Below, piece after piece: positions 42,144-51,312 of a stretch of DNA of 64,000 nt. A program made the position numbers and the translations under genes. The DNA is from CAZDKK01 sp964506245 (GTDB lineage: Bacteria > Eisenbacteria > RBG-16-71-46 > CAIMUX01 > WJJG01). Positions within the stretch are counted from its first letter, which is position 1. Every line of letters begins with the position of its first letter. The DNA is taken from contig CAZDKK010000009.1 in NCBI GenBank assembly GCA_964506245.1, positions 45,204-109,203 of the forward strand, in the 5' to 3' direction. The notes below the pieces were generated by a model. It worked only from the letters and a program-made list of their open reading frames with translations. It did not search any database and was not told the DNA's origin.

Positions 42144-44738
42144 ATGCTCGGCAAGATCATCAAGATCGTCATCGTCGTCCTGGGCGTTCTCCTCATCCTC
42201 TACCCGATCGCGGAGTACGCGCGTGAAGCGACCAAGGTCGGCAGCCTCTGGCGGTCGGGGCAGATGTACAGCGACATTCAGCAGGCAGACCCCGACGCAC
42301 CGCTGCTCTTCGCGCGCGTGGACACGCTCGACTTCTCCGCTCGGCCCTATCCGTCGGTCGGGGACACGGCCATCGCCGTGATCGACTCCAGCGAGGCCAC
42401 GCACGGGGCGGGTGACTGGTTGGGCCGGCCCCAGCCGCCCGGCAGCCGGGCTCGTCTGGTCTTCGCCGCCCGCGCCCCCAGCGACACCGCGTTCGCCGCC
42501 GGGCTGGGGGACACGCTGGGCGGTGCCGTGGTTGCCACGCGGGACACCACCACCGTGGTGCTGCGCGCGGTCGGCCGCGACTCCTTGTGGCTCATCGCCG
42601 GCATCGACATCCTGCGGCTGCTGGTCCATGCAGGCTACCTGCTGGTGGGTTTCTGGGCCTTCACCCGCCGCCCGGATTCGCCCGGTGTACGCGCCCTCAC
42701 GCTGTTCAGCTTCTCGATGGCGACCCTGATGACGATCGGCGTCCGCACGATGCCCGAGGGCTATGCGACCTTCACGATCCCGGGCGCGAATGTGATCCGA
42801 GCCGTGCTCGGTACGTTCGTCGGGTTCTTCGGAATGCTCTGGCTGAACCTGGGGCTCCTGTTCCCCCGGCCGCTGAACGTGATCGAGCGCCATCCCGTGC
42901 GCTTCCACGTGCTGCTCTACCTGCTCCCCGTGGCCTTGACGATTCTGGAGCTGGCCGGGCTGCCGATCCTGCTCCTCTCGCAGATCCTCATGATCATCGT
43001 GCCGATTGCCGCGGGGTTCGTCATCCTGGCCATTCGGCACGGAAAGGCGCGGGATCCCCTCGAGCGACGCCAGCTCACCCTGGTCAGTTACGGAACGGGC
43101 ATCGGCATGGGCGCGCTCTTCCTCCTCATCCTGATCGGCAGGATACCGGCGATCACCTCGCGGATGAGCACCGTCGCCGGGGCCCTGATGGTCACCTTCG
43201 TCTTCCTGACGCTGCTCCTCTCTCCCGCCTCCTTTGCCTACGCCTTCGGCCGCTATCGGCTCTTGGAGGTCGAGGGCAAGCTCCGGCGCGGGACGCGCTT
43301 CGCGCTCGTGACCGCGGGCGTGCTGGCCGCTTTCCTGGGCGGGCTGTTCGTCCTGAGCGAGCTCTTCCTGAAGACGCTGCAGGTCGAGAGCCGCACCCCG
43401 ACGCTGGCCATCGCGATGGTCTCGGCGCTCGGCTTCGTGCCCGTGCTGCGCCGTACGCAGGGCCTGGTCGAGCAGCGGTTCTACCCCGAGCGATTGCGGC
43501 TGCGCGCGCTGCTGTCGGATCTGCTCTCCTCGACCGCGGCCATGCCCGATCGCCAGACCCTGTGGCAACAGCTCGAGCAGCGGCTTCAGGAGGGTCTCGG
43601 CGCGGAACGCCTATTCCCGCTCATCACTGCCGAGGGAGACGACGTTTTGCACACGGCGGATGGCGGGGCGTCACCCTTCACGCGCGCGAGCCGCGTGGTG
43701 CAGGAAGCGGCGCGCACGGGGGGCGCGATCATGGTCGATGAAGCCCGCGCGTCGGAGCGCAACCTCCTCGCCTCCGGCGAGGAGATCTGGCTGGCCGACC
43801 GGCGTGTGTCGCTGCTGCTGCCGATGAGCGTGCGCGGACAGCTCGTTGGTCTGCTCGCGCTGGCGTTGCGCCCGGGCCACGAGGATCTGCGCGGCGAAGA
43901 GCTGGGGCTGCTCGTCTCGGTCGCGGCGCAGATCGGCCTGCAGAGCGAGAACCTGCGCCTCCTCGAGGAGAACATCCAGAAGCGCCACTTCGAGGAGCAG
44001 CTCGCGACCGCGCGCCGTGTCCAGGAACGTTTCCTCCCGCGTGATCTGCCCCCGACGCCTGGCTTGGAAGTGGCCGCGCGCTGCATCTTCTCGCTCGAGG
44101 TGGCCGGCGACTACTACGACGTCATCCGCCTCGACGAGCGGCGCACGCTGCTCGCCATCGGCGACGTGTCCGGCAAGGGGGCCGGCGCGGCCATGATCAT
44201 GGCCAACGTGCAGGCCTCGCTGCGAGCGCTCTCGGGCGCGGACATCGACCTCGTGCGCACGGTTGTGCGGTTGAACGACGTGATCCGCGGCAACACCGAG
44301 ATGAGTCAGTTCATCACCTTCTTCGCCTGCATCCACGATCCCGCCGCCGGCCGCATGGAGTACGTGAACGCGGGTCACAACCCCCCGCACGTCGTGCGCG
44401 CCGAGGGTGAGATCGTGCCCCTGGAGACGGGCGGGCCTCTCCTGGGCATCCTCCCCGGGGTGCGCTGCCAGAGGGGGACGGTGGATCTCCACCCAGGCGA
44501 TCTCTTCGTGGCCTTCACCGACGGGGTGACGGAGGCCCTCAATGCGGCGGGCGAGGAGTTCGGCGACGCACGCGTTGTTGCGCTGCTGGCCGGCGCGCGC
44601 GGCCGTCCGGCCCGCGAGCTGGTCGACCTCGTCCAGCAGGAGGTCACACGCCACAGCGGCTCGGCGTCGTTCGTCGACGACTTCACGCTCATCGTGGCGC
44701 GTGTCCGGGGCCTTGAGGACTCCCCCGGGGAGGCGTGA
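42144..44738 (+). CDS. Membrane-bound PP2C-type phosphatase (RsbU/SpoIIE family) with GAF domain
   Basis: 864 residues. One N-terminal membrane helix (IIKIVIVVLGVLLILYPIAE) is followed by an extracytoplasmic domain (about 30-150) and about eight membrane helices (150-420). A GAF-like domain follows (about 440-620: TLWQQLEQRLQEGLGAERLF, LLLPMSVRGQLVGLLALALR). A coiled linker (HFEEQLATARRVQERFLPRD) leads into the PP2C/SpoIIE phosphatase (VAGDYYDVIRLDERRTLLAI, GDVSGKGAGAAMIMANVQAS, FTDGVTEALNAAGEEFGD, DDFTLIVARV), with the metal-binding Asp residues present. Such proteins dephosphorylate anti-sigma antagonists to release alternative sigma factors. The anti-sigma partners are not in the window. 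The ribosome binding site is GAGGGA or AAGGA. Confidence 0.9.
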   Translation: MLGKIIKIVIVVLGVLLILYPIAEYAREATKVGSLWRSGQMYSDIQQADPDAPLLFARVDTLDFSARPYPSVGDTAIAVIDSSEATHGAGDWLGRPQPPGSRARLVFAARAPSDTAFAAGLGDTLGGAVVATRDTTTVVLRAVGRDSLWLIAGIDILRLLVHAGYLLVGFWAFTRRPDSPGVRALTLFSFSMATLMTIGVRTMPEGYATFTIPGANVIRAVLGTFVGFFGMLWLNLGLLFPRPLNVIERHPVRFHVLLYLLPVALTILELAGLPILLLSQILMIIVPIAAGFVILAIRHGKARDPLERRQLTLVSYGTGIGMGALFLLILIGRIPAITSRMSTVAGALMVTFVFLTLLLSPASFAYAFGRYRLLEVEGKLRRGTRFALVTAGVLAAFLGGLFVLSELFLKTLQVESRTPTLAIAMVSALGFVPVLRRTQGLVEQRFYPERLRLRALLSDLLSSTAAMPDRQTLWQQLEQRLQEGLGAERLFPLITAEGDDVLHTADGGASPFTRASRVVQEAARTGGAIMVDEARASERNLLASGEEIWLADRRVSLLLPMSVRGQLVGLLALALRPGHEDLRGEELGLLVSVAAQIGLQSENLRLLEENIQKRHFEEQLATARRVQERFLPRDLPPTPGLEVAARCIFSLEVAGDYYDVIRLDERRTLLAIGDVSGKGAGAAMIMANVQASLRALSGADIDLVRTVVRLNDVIRGNTEMSQFITFFACIHDPAAGRMEYVNAGHNPPHVVRAEGEIVPLETGGPLLGILPGVRCQRGTVDLHPGDLFVAFTDGVTEALNAAGEEFGDARVVALLAGARGRPARELVDLVQQEVTRHSGSASFVDDFTLIVARVRGLEDSPGEA

Positions 44739-44844
44739 TTGGGCATTACAACCCGGCAAGCCCGAGCGGCGAGCTCGAAGCAGCGAGGCCCCCACCGCAC
44801 TCGTGCCGCACGGACTAGGTGGGACTGACGCCTCTCGGGGGGGG

Positions 44845-45633
44845 TCAGCGATACATCACCTTGATGGATCCCCAAGTCGCGCCGAGGGTCGGCGTCACAT
44901 CGCAGGGATTCGGTGGCCCGCAGCTATCCCATTCGGGGTGTAACACGCCGCCCAGCGCCGTGCACTCTTCCTCCCCGTGCACGAGGACACAGCCCGTGCC
45001 CACGCAGCACACGAACTCCTGCCAGCCCCAGCACACCTCAACACCAGGGCAGTTGACACCCATGCCCCCCAAGGCTGCGTCGAACATCTGCGGGGGGGTC
45101 GCGCAATTCGAGAAGCCGCCGAAGGGTTCGGGGACGGTCGGGTCAGGAATGAGCTGCATGACCGTGACCCCGTGGGTGTAGTCGTAGGCGTATCCGTAGA
45201 ACCAGTAGACTGGAAGATAATTGCCTGTCCAGTGCGTGCCCATCGTCATGAAGGCAGTGCCCTCGAGCGGGCCAGGCCAGCCGGCGGATGGGATCTCCCA
45301 ACTGGTGCCCGGAGTGCACGGCGCGCAGTCATAGATGGCAAAGGCATCCGGGTCGTAGTCGCTGAACCCGAACTGAATTCCACACCATTCCTTGTCTTCT
45401 TCGAAGGCCGCGACTACGAACCACGCGTGCATCCCTTCGGTCATCGTGGCGTTCTGATCATCACAGTCCGAGATCGGGACGTACTGGAAGTACGTCATGC
45501 AAGTCGGCTGATAGTAGCGACCCCAGTCCATGCAGTGCGTGATCAACGCGCCATTCGCCAGATTCTGCGGATCGGCAAGGGCAAGGGTTGCCCAGACGCC
45601 CAGCAGCACCGCAACCACGAAGACTCTTCGCAT
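44845..45633 (-). CDS. Exported Cys-rich protein with C-terminal WGSIKVMYR tail
   Basis: 262 residues; the ATG follows GGGAGGTG. Signal peptide: VFVVAVLLGVWATLALA. The mature protein is rich in Cys, Trp and Tyr (HCMDWGRYYQPTCMTYFQYV, YDCAPCTPGTSWEIP, EVCWGWQEFVCCVGTGCVLV). More than a dozen Cys suggest disulfides outside the cytoplasm. The final residues TPTLGATWGSIKVMYR match the ends of the proteins at 61855-62520 and 62688-63959. Those three bodies are otherwise unrelated, so the tail looks like an export or attachment signal. I do not recognise the body. The gene is convergent with the RsbU-like gene. Confidence 0.75.
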   Translation of the reverse strand: MRRVFVVAVLLGVWATLALADPQNLANGALITHCMDWGRYYQPTCMTYFQYVPISDCDDQNATMTEGMHAWFVVAAFEEDKEWCGIQFGFSDYDPDAFAIYDCAPCTPGTSWEIPSAGWPGPLEGTAFMTMGTHWTGNYLPVYWFYGYAYDYTHGVTVMQLIPDPTVPEPFGGFSNCATPPQMFDAALGGMGVNCPGVEVCWGWQEFVCCVGTGCVLVHGEEECTALGGVLHPEWDSCGPPNPCDVTPTLGATWGSIKVMYR

Positions 45634-45872
45634 GAGATCACCTCCCTGCTCCGCATGAACACATCACCTTGGCGGACCGCTGTGTGCGCGGAAGCACTGG
45701 GCCCACCAGGGATCCGACGCGAATGCCTCTCGATGGCTGCCCGCGTGCCTCGCCCCTCCTGGCTCCGAGCCTGACACGGTTCGGCGGCTTCGGGTCAGCC
45801 CCGGCACGCGGGGACTCAGGAGGTCACGGCATCCTCATTCTGCAAGTCTACAGGATGCTCGAACGGCATTCC

Positions 45873-48131
45873 TCAGCGCCGACCCGTGACCCTCACGAGC
45901 CGCACCGCCGTGCTTCTGTCGGCCGTCGACACCTGGATGAAGTAGATCCCCGCTGGGACCGACCGGCCGTTCTCGTCACGTCCGTCCCAGAAGAGATCGT
46001 GACCACCGGCGCTGCGAAACCCGTTGCAGACGCCACGGACCCAGCGACCCGACGCGTCATGGACACTTGCCTGGACAACGGCGCCGCTGGGTACTTCATA
46101 GCGGATGATTGTCTCGCCCGTGCTCGGATTCGGGTGGGCCCTCAGGAGCACCGCGGACATGTGCCGGCGATCCTCCTGGACTCCGGCGAGAGGATCGCAC
46201 TGAGCGGGGAAGATCGACAGACCTACTGCCTGGGCCGCCACATAGATGTAGGTGTCCGCGGCGGCCACGTCCATGGCCTCGTCGCGCGTGTTCACGTTCC
46301 CCAGGAGCTTCGGGTGCTGGGGATCCAAGATATCGATCACCTGAAGACCGGCGTGATAGTCTGCAACATAGGCAATGGCACCCGAGATGGCCACTCCGTA
46401 GGCAGAGTTGGGAGTGTTCAGCCTGCCCACAATGTGAGGGCTCTTGGGATCCGAGATGTCGACCACCTGGAGACCATCCTCGTCGGCCGCAACGCAAGCA
46501 CAGTTGCCCGAGACGTCCACGCTGCGCGCAGCCTCCCCTGGAATCTCCACGCTCCCCACGATCCGGGGCTGCTGAGGGTCCGCGACGTCGACAACCTCGA
46601 GGGTACCGAAATCCGCTACGTAGGCGTAGGTGCCTGCAATAGCCACGCCTTTGGCCCACCACGGAGTATCTACATCGCCCACGATCTGGGGGCTCTCGGG
46701 ATCCGTGACATCGATCACCTGGAGACCGGCGTAGGCATCGGCCACGTAGGCGAAGGTGCCCGCGACAGCCACGCCCCGCGCATACCCCGGCGTGTCTGCG
46801 CTGCCGGCAATCTGGGGACTCTCGGGATTCGAGATGTCGATCACCTGGAGACCTGACTCATTGTCAGCCACGTAGGCGTAGGTGCTCGAGACGGCCACAT
46901 CATAAGCGAAGTCCGGCGTGTCCACGCTGCCCACGGTCTGGGGTTCGGCGGGATTCGAGATGTCGATCACTTGCAGACCGGAACCGTAGTCCGCCACGCA
47001 GGCATGGGTGCCCAGGGCGGCCACGCCATAGGCCACCCCCGGTGTGTCCACACTGCCCACGGTCTGGGGGCTCCGGGGATTCGTGATGTCAATCAGTTGG
47101 AGACCACCTCCGCAGGTCGACAAGTAGGCGTGAGTGTCCGACACGGCCACGCGCTGGATCTCCCCCGGTCTTTCCACGCCGCCCACGACTCGTGGGCTCT
47201 GCGGGTCTGTGACGTCGACCACCTTAAGGCCGTAGCCGAACTCCGAGACGTAGGCGTAGACCCCCGAGACAGCCACACCCTTGGCAGTTCCGACAGCCGC
47301 GGTACCCAGGATCTGAGGGCTCTGGGGATTCGAGATGTCGATGATTCGGAGGCCTCCGTAGTAGTTCGCAACATAGGCGCGGGTGCCAGAGACAGCCAGG
47401 TCTTCAGAATACCCGCTCAGGGGCATGCCCCCTACGACCCGGGGATTCTGGGGATCCATGAAGTCGACCACTTGGAGCCCGGCGGTGTAATCCGCAACGT
47501 AGGCGTGCATGCCCGAGATGGCCACTCCGCAAGCTTCGCCCGGCGTGTCCACCCTTCCGAGAATCTGGGGGCTCTGTGGATTCGAGACGTCGATCACGAA
47601 GAGCCCGCCAGCCTTGGCCGCGACGCAGGCGAGCGTGCCCGAGATGGCTACACCAGCGGCATTCCCCGGCGTGTCTACGCTGCCTACGATCTGCGGATTC
47701 GCGGGGTTCGTCACATCGATCACCTGGAGACCGGAAAGGTTGTCCGCAACGTAGGCAAGCGTGCCCGAAACGGCCACCCCGTAAGCAAGGTCCGGCGTGT
47801 TCGCGGAGCCTACGATCCGGGGACTCTGAGGATCTGTCGCGTCGATGACCTGAAGACCGGACATGGTGTCCGCGACGTAGGCGAGCGCGCCTGAGACGGC
47901 CACGCCGCGGGCACAAGAGGGAGTGTCCACGCCGCTCACGTAGTGGAGGTAGTCTCTGTAATCAATGCACTCGGCCCGGGCCGCGCGGACGCCGCACACA
48001 CAGGCCATGCCGGCAATCGCCACGGTCAAGCCAACGAGATCCCGCAGTGGGCCTCCACGCTCTGAGGAAGTTGGGGCAGAGGATACTCGGCGCAGAACGT
48101 CTGGGACCCGCGAAAGACAGGCTGCCAGCAT
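45873..48131 (-). CDS. Exported LVIVD-repeat protein (14 repeats) with FlgD-like C-terminal domain, third paralogue
   Basis: 752 residues; the ATG follows AAAGGAG. A hydrophobic export signal (VGLTVAIAGMACVCGVRAAR) precedes ECIDYRDYLHYVSGVDTP, the same mature start as in the proteins at 8192 and 10768. Again exactly 14 LVIVD repeats follow (for example TLAYVADNLSGLQVIDVTNP, THACVADYGSGLQVIDISNP). The C-terminus is a more diverged FlgD-like domain (AHPNPSTGETIIRYEVPSG, WDGRDENGRSVPAGIYFIQV) with the end RVTGRR. The fixed count of 14 in all three proteins is consistent with two seven-bladed propellers. Repeat-by-repeat correspondence is weaker than between the other two, so this is an older paralogue. 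Confidence 0.85.
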   Translation of the reverse strand: MLAACLSRVPDVLRRVSSAPTSSERGGPLRDLVGLTVAIAGMACVCGVRAARAECIDYRDYLHYVSGVDTPSCARGVAVSGALAYVADTMSGLQVIDATDPQSPRIVGSANTPDLAYGVAVSGTLAYVADNLSGLQVIDVTNPANPQIVGSVDTPGNAAGVAISGTLACVAAKAGGLFVIDVSNPQSPQILGRVDTPGEACGVAISGMHAYVADYTAGLQVVDFMDPQNPRVVGGMPLSGYSEDLAVSGTRAYVANYYGGLRIIDISNPQSPQILGTAAVGTAKGVAVSGVYAYVSEFGYGLKVVDVTDPQSPRVVGGVERPGEIQRVAVSDTHAYLSTCGGGLQLIDITNPRSPQTVGSVDTPGVAYGVAALGTHACVADYGSGLQVIDISNPAEPQTVGSVDTPDFAYDVAVSSTYAYVADNESGLQVIDISNPESPQIAGSADTPGYARGVAVAGTFAYVADAYAGLQVIDVTDPESPQIVGDVDTPWWAKGVAIAGTYAYVADFGTLEVVDVADPQQPRIVGSVEIPGEAARSVDVSGNCACVAADEDGLQVVDISDPKSPHIVGRLNTPNSAYGVAISGAIAYVADYHAGLQVIDILDPQHPKLLGNVNTRDEAMDVAAADTYIYVAAQAVGLSIFPAQCDPLAGVQEDRRHMSAVLLRAHPNPSTGETIIRYEVPSGAVVQASVHDASGRWVRGVCNGFRSAGGHDLFWDGRDENGRSVPAGIYFIQVSTADRSTAVRLVRVTGRR

Positions 48132-48447
48132 GGTCGTGATCTCCTTTCGTCATGGCGCGACACCCAGGGCGCCAAGCTGTTGGTCATGATCACGAGATGA
48201 TGTCGGCGCACCGACTCTGCCGGTCCGGCATGCCTTCCAAGAATACCACAACCTGGGACATCCCGCTGAATCAGTCTTCGCCGAGCGAAACCTGGTATCG
48301 TCCGCCCCCATCATGCGGCGACACCCCGTCGGCCGAGGGGATCTCACGTGCGCCGTACACCGCAGAAGGTCGTGCGCCGCAATGGCGCGACTTCGTTCGT
48401 CGACGACGTCAGCCTCCCCGGGGCGCTGATTCAGGGCCCCGATGCCC
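48132..48447. other. Intergenic region
   Basis: 316 nt between two minus-strand genes, expected to carry the promoter of the LVIVD gene. I see no gene, clear hairpin or operator. Confidence 0.4.
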
Positions 48448-50643
48448 TCACTCCTCCCCCGCCAGCAGCCACAGGAGTGCGCGCGACATGGCCATCTCGG
48501 TCGCATTCACATCGAAGTAGTACGGGTGGAAGTCCAGGCAGACGATTCGCCCATAACCGGGGCGCGGATCGGCCCCCCGCGCCGGATCGATGCGCCACGC
48601 GACCGGCCTGTCGTTCAGCTCGTGGCCAATGGCTGTATGACAGCGAGCCGTGTAGAGGACGTGGAGTGCATCGTCGCGCTCGTACCAGGGCGGACTGCCC
48701 GCCTCCTCCCGATGGGGCACCAGGCACTCGTAGAACAAATCGCCGCGCTCGGCGCCAGCGTGGATTGGATCGGTGCCCCACCGCGCGAGATCGAGCGCAA
48801 GGTCTGGGTAGCTCGGATCCACGGCCACCGCCCGCACGAGCGATCGGCGGTTCCGATCGTGTTCTACGCCACGGGGCTTGTCCACGGGACCGCGCAGGTG
48901 CAGGTGCTGCCACAGGAAGCCGAACTCGTTCCAGGCCTCTTCGGACCCGATGTCCCCGGGTCGCGGCACGCAGTAGTCGTCCGCGTACTGGGAGAAGCGC
49001 CCCGTGACGGTGCTGACGACGCCGCCCCAGACCGTGAGCAGCAAGTTGCCGCCGGCGCCGACATAGGCCGAGAGGACCATGTCGTTGACGGCCGGGCGCA
49101 GGCCGGTCTGCTCCGCGGCCGCGCAATCCCAGATCACCGTCTGGTACTCGGCCAGGATATCGAAGAAGTCGTCCGGAACGTCGGCGATCGGCGACGTGGC
49201 CTCGTTCGGGAAGGTGTTGAAGCTCCCGGCCTGCTCTCCGGGCGGCAGGTGGTCAGCCATGCTCGAGAGGACCCCTGCCCGCCACGCATCCTCTGAGGCG
49301 TCATCGGACGGGACCGCGTCGCTGCAAGGACTGAAGGGGCGCCGGCGCTGGTCGTCCACGATGAGGAGCTTCTTGTCCGCCGCCAGCGCTTGCACACGGA
49401 TTTCCACCAGGCATCTGGTTTCGCAGTCTGGGCTGTTGGAGATGTCTCGCACCTTGAGGTAGAACCAGTGTACGGGCCCCTGCTCCGCCCTGAAAGAGAC
49501 CGGCACCCGGGTTCGCCCGCGCATGCCCCAGCCGGCCCAGCCGCCCAGGCCGTTGGGCTCCCGCCACGGTTCGGCCGGATCCTCTGGATCCGGGATGTCG
49601 AAGCCGTAGGTGCAGGGTCCGGGTTCCGTCCCGTAGGACGCCGCATCCACATCCCACTCGAACCACACCAATTGGTCCGGGGCCACCGTGACCCTCCACG
49701 CGTCGGCGAATGTGTAGGTATCGCAGCAATGGTAGCCCAGGGCGGCCTCGTGGAGGCAGACCCGCACGTGCGGCGGGGTGGCCCACATGGCAACCCAGTT
49801 TTCGTTGCGCGCGAATTTCTGCTCGACCGCCCCCGCCTCGTCGATGGCCCGCACGCCGAAAAGGTATCGCCGCCCGATCGCCATGTCGCTCAGCCACACC
49901 TCGGTCACGGTTCCCGGCACGCGCTTCCAGGCACGACGCGCCACCTCGAGCCGCTCGGGCGGGAGGCCTTCTGGAAGCGGAACCTGGAGCAGGTTGGGGG
50001 CCTCCTCGAAGAGCTGCCGCACGGCCCGCTCGTCCGTGACATCAACGCCCGGATCCTCGATGTGCTTGATCTCGTAGAAGGCGGGCCGCTGGTCCAATCC
50101 GGACGCGTCCAGATCCTCCCCGCGCCAGGAGAAGCGCAGGATCGGGGCCCAGCGCGCACCGTCGACGGGCCGGGGGCTGATCAGCCGACTGGTGGGGGCG
50201 ATCGTCGTGGCGTTGAAGAGACGTCGCTCGAGTTGTGAGTGCGCGAACTGGTCATCCACCGCCCGCAGGTAGAAGATGTGCCAGTCGGTGGACGTCCCAT
50301 TCTGGACGGCCCTCGTCGCCCGAAGCAGCACGGTCTGCTCGGCGCTCACGGTCCGGCGCCAGGCGCCCTCGCTGGTTGTGTCGTCCAGAGCCCACTCGAA
50401 CCAGCGCACGACGCCGTCCTCGTCCGCGCCAAGCCAGCGAAAGCGAACGAGGTTCCCGACGTCGGCCGAATCAGCCAGGACGCCGCCGGTGATCTGCACT
50501 GTCGGGGGCCGATTGGGCTCGCGCTCGCCGCTGAACTCGCCCTCGGGAATCAGGATGCACTGGAGCGGTCCGAGGCAGAGAGCCATCACCGCCAGGGCAA
50601 GCCATGTGAGGGTGGTGCGCCGCCGGGGGGGCATGGGCCGCAC
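48448..50643 (-). CDS. Large exported protein with Fn3-like domains and a C-terminal Rossmann-like domain
   Basis: 731 residues, starting with GTG at 50643, which follows AAGGAGG by 7 nt; an ATG three codons later is too far from it. A signal sequence (TWLALAVMALCLGPLQC) could end in a poor lipobox. The N-terminal part has Ig/Fn3-like segments: PTVQITGGVLADSADVGNLV, VRFRWLGADEDGVVRWFEWA and RLISPRPVDGARWAPILRFS. From about residue 415 comes a Rossmann-like or glutamine-amidotransferase-like fold (KKLLIVDDQRRRP, YQTVIWDCAAAEQTG, SAYVGAGGNLLLTVWGG) without a visible catalytic triad. The tail FLDFHPYYFD-like segment and LLWLLAGEE end the protein without a sorting domain. This layout is common in FCB exported proteins of unknown role. 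Confidence 0.65.
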   Translation of the reverse strand: MRPMPPRRRTTLTWLALAVMALCLGPLQCILIPEGEFSGEREPNRPPTVQITGGVLADSADVGNLVRFRWLGADEDGVVRWFEWALDDTTSEGAWRRTVSAEQTVLLRATRAVQNGTSTDWHIFYLRAVDDQFAHSQLERRLFNATTIAPTSRLISPRPVDGARWAPILRFSWRGEDLDASGLDQRPAFYEIKHIEDPGVDVTDERAVRQLFEEAPNLLQVPLPEGLPPERLEVARRAWKRVPGTVTEVWLSDMAIGRRYLFGVRAIDEAGAVEQKFARNENWVAMWATPPHVRVCLHEAALGYHCCDTYTFADAWRVTVAPDQLVWFEWDVDAASYGTEPGPCTYGFDIPDPEDPAEPWREPNGLGGWAGWGMRGRTRVPVSFRAEQGPVHWFYLKVRDISNSPDCETRCLVEIRVQALAADKKLLIVDDQRRRPFSPCSDAVPSDDASEDAWRAGVLSSMADHLPPGEQAGSFNTFPNEATSPIADVPDDFFDILAEYQTVIWDCAAAEQTGLRPAVNDMVLSAYVGAGGNLLLTVWGGVVSTVTGRFSQYADDYCVPRPGDIGSEEAWNEFGFLWQHLHLRGPVDKPRGVEHDRNRRSLVRAVAVDPSYPDLALDLARWGTDPIHAGAERGDLFYECLVPHREEAGSPPWYERDDALHVLYTARCHTAIGHELNDRPVAWRIDPARGADPRPGYGRIVCLDFHPYYFDVNATEMAMSRALLWLLAGEE

Positions 50644-50966
50644 GGGGCACCTCCTTGCCGTCGGAACGGTCGAACCGCTGGCCCAAGCTGCGACGCGCGG
50701 CAGTGTCGCCCGGCCGGATCACCGGGGCGGCGCCATCGCGCGCAGGGGGCTCTTCTCCCTTTTTGATTGGACGGCAGTCGCGGCCGAAGTCAGGGCCTGC
50801 CCGCCAGGCGTGGCAGCCGGATCGAAGCCCGTAACCCAATAAATGGATTTGTCTTATGCGCCCCGCTCCCCCGGAACCTGCACTGGGAAATCGCTTGCTT
50901 CCGCCCGCCCCGGCCGGTAGTCTATCCGGCTGCGTTGTCCAATAACCAAAAAGAAGGAGCAGGACC
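50644..50966. other. Divergent promoter region
   Basis: 323 nt between a minus-strand exported protein and the plus-strand ferredoxin. A patch at 50836-50860 and again at 50936-50955 is AT-rich. No convincing -35/-10 pair or operator is recognised. Confidence 0.4.
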
Positions 50967-51143
50967 ATGGCCCACAAGATCGATTGCGACACCTGCACGT
51001 CGTGCGGCGCGTGCGCGGCGGTCTGCCCGGTAGAGGCGATCTCCGAAGGGGACGAGTGCTACGTGATCGACCCCGATCTGTGCACGGATTGCGGTGCGTG
51101 CGTCGGGGAATGTCCCGTCGAGGCCATCTCGCCCGGCGACTGA
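50967..51143 (+). CDS. Small 2[4Fe-4S] ferredoxin
   Basis: 58 residues; the ATG follows AAGGAG by 7 nt. Two iron-sulfur motifs are present: CTSCGACAAVCPVEAI and CTDCGACVGECPVEAI, each Cx2Cx2Cx3CP, the clostridial-type ferredoxin layout. A further Cys lies just before the first motif (KIDCDTC). The near repetition of both halves is the normal internal duplication of this fold. It carries electrons at low potential in the cytoplasm, and its presence hints at anaerobic or microaerobic metabolism. It stands alone with its own promoter region and a strong terminator, so it does not belong to a local enzyme complex. Confidence 0.95.
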   Translation: MAHKIDCDTCTSCGACAAVCPVEAISEGDECYVIDPDLCTDCGACVGECPVEAISPGD

Positions 51144-51197
51144 ACGGCACCCGCGGGTTGCGCTCGTCGATCCGCTAGGACGGATGCGTAGACAGAA

Positions 51198-51230
51198 GCG
51201 GGGTCCCGCCCGGTGGGGGCGGAACCCCGC
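51198..51230 (+). terminator. Strong terminator between ferredoxin and sppA
   Basis: 13-nt arms (51198-51210 and 51218-51230) with one mismatch and a 7-nt loop. In the plus direction they are followed by GTTCGTTTCC. It is placed between two convergent genes, so it can serve both. Confidence 0.7.
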
Positions 51231-51312
51231 GTTCGTTTCCCGCGCTCGCCGTGCCCGCCCCGCCGGTCGCCGTACCCGCTCCACCTTCGGGCGTGCGCCG
51301 CGCCTCCGGCGG

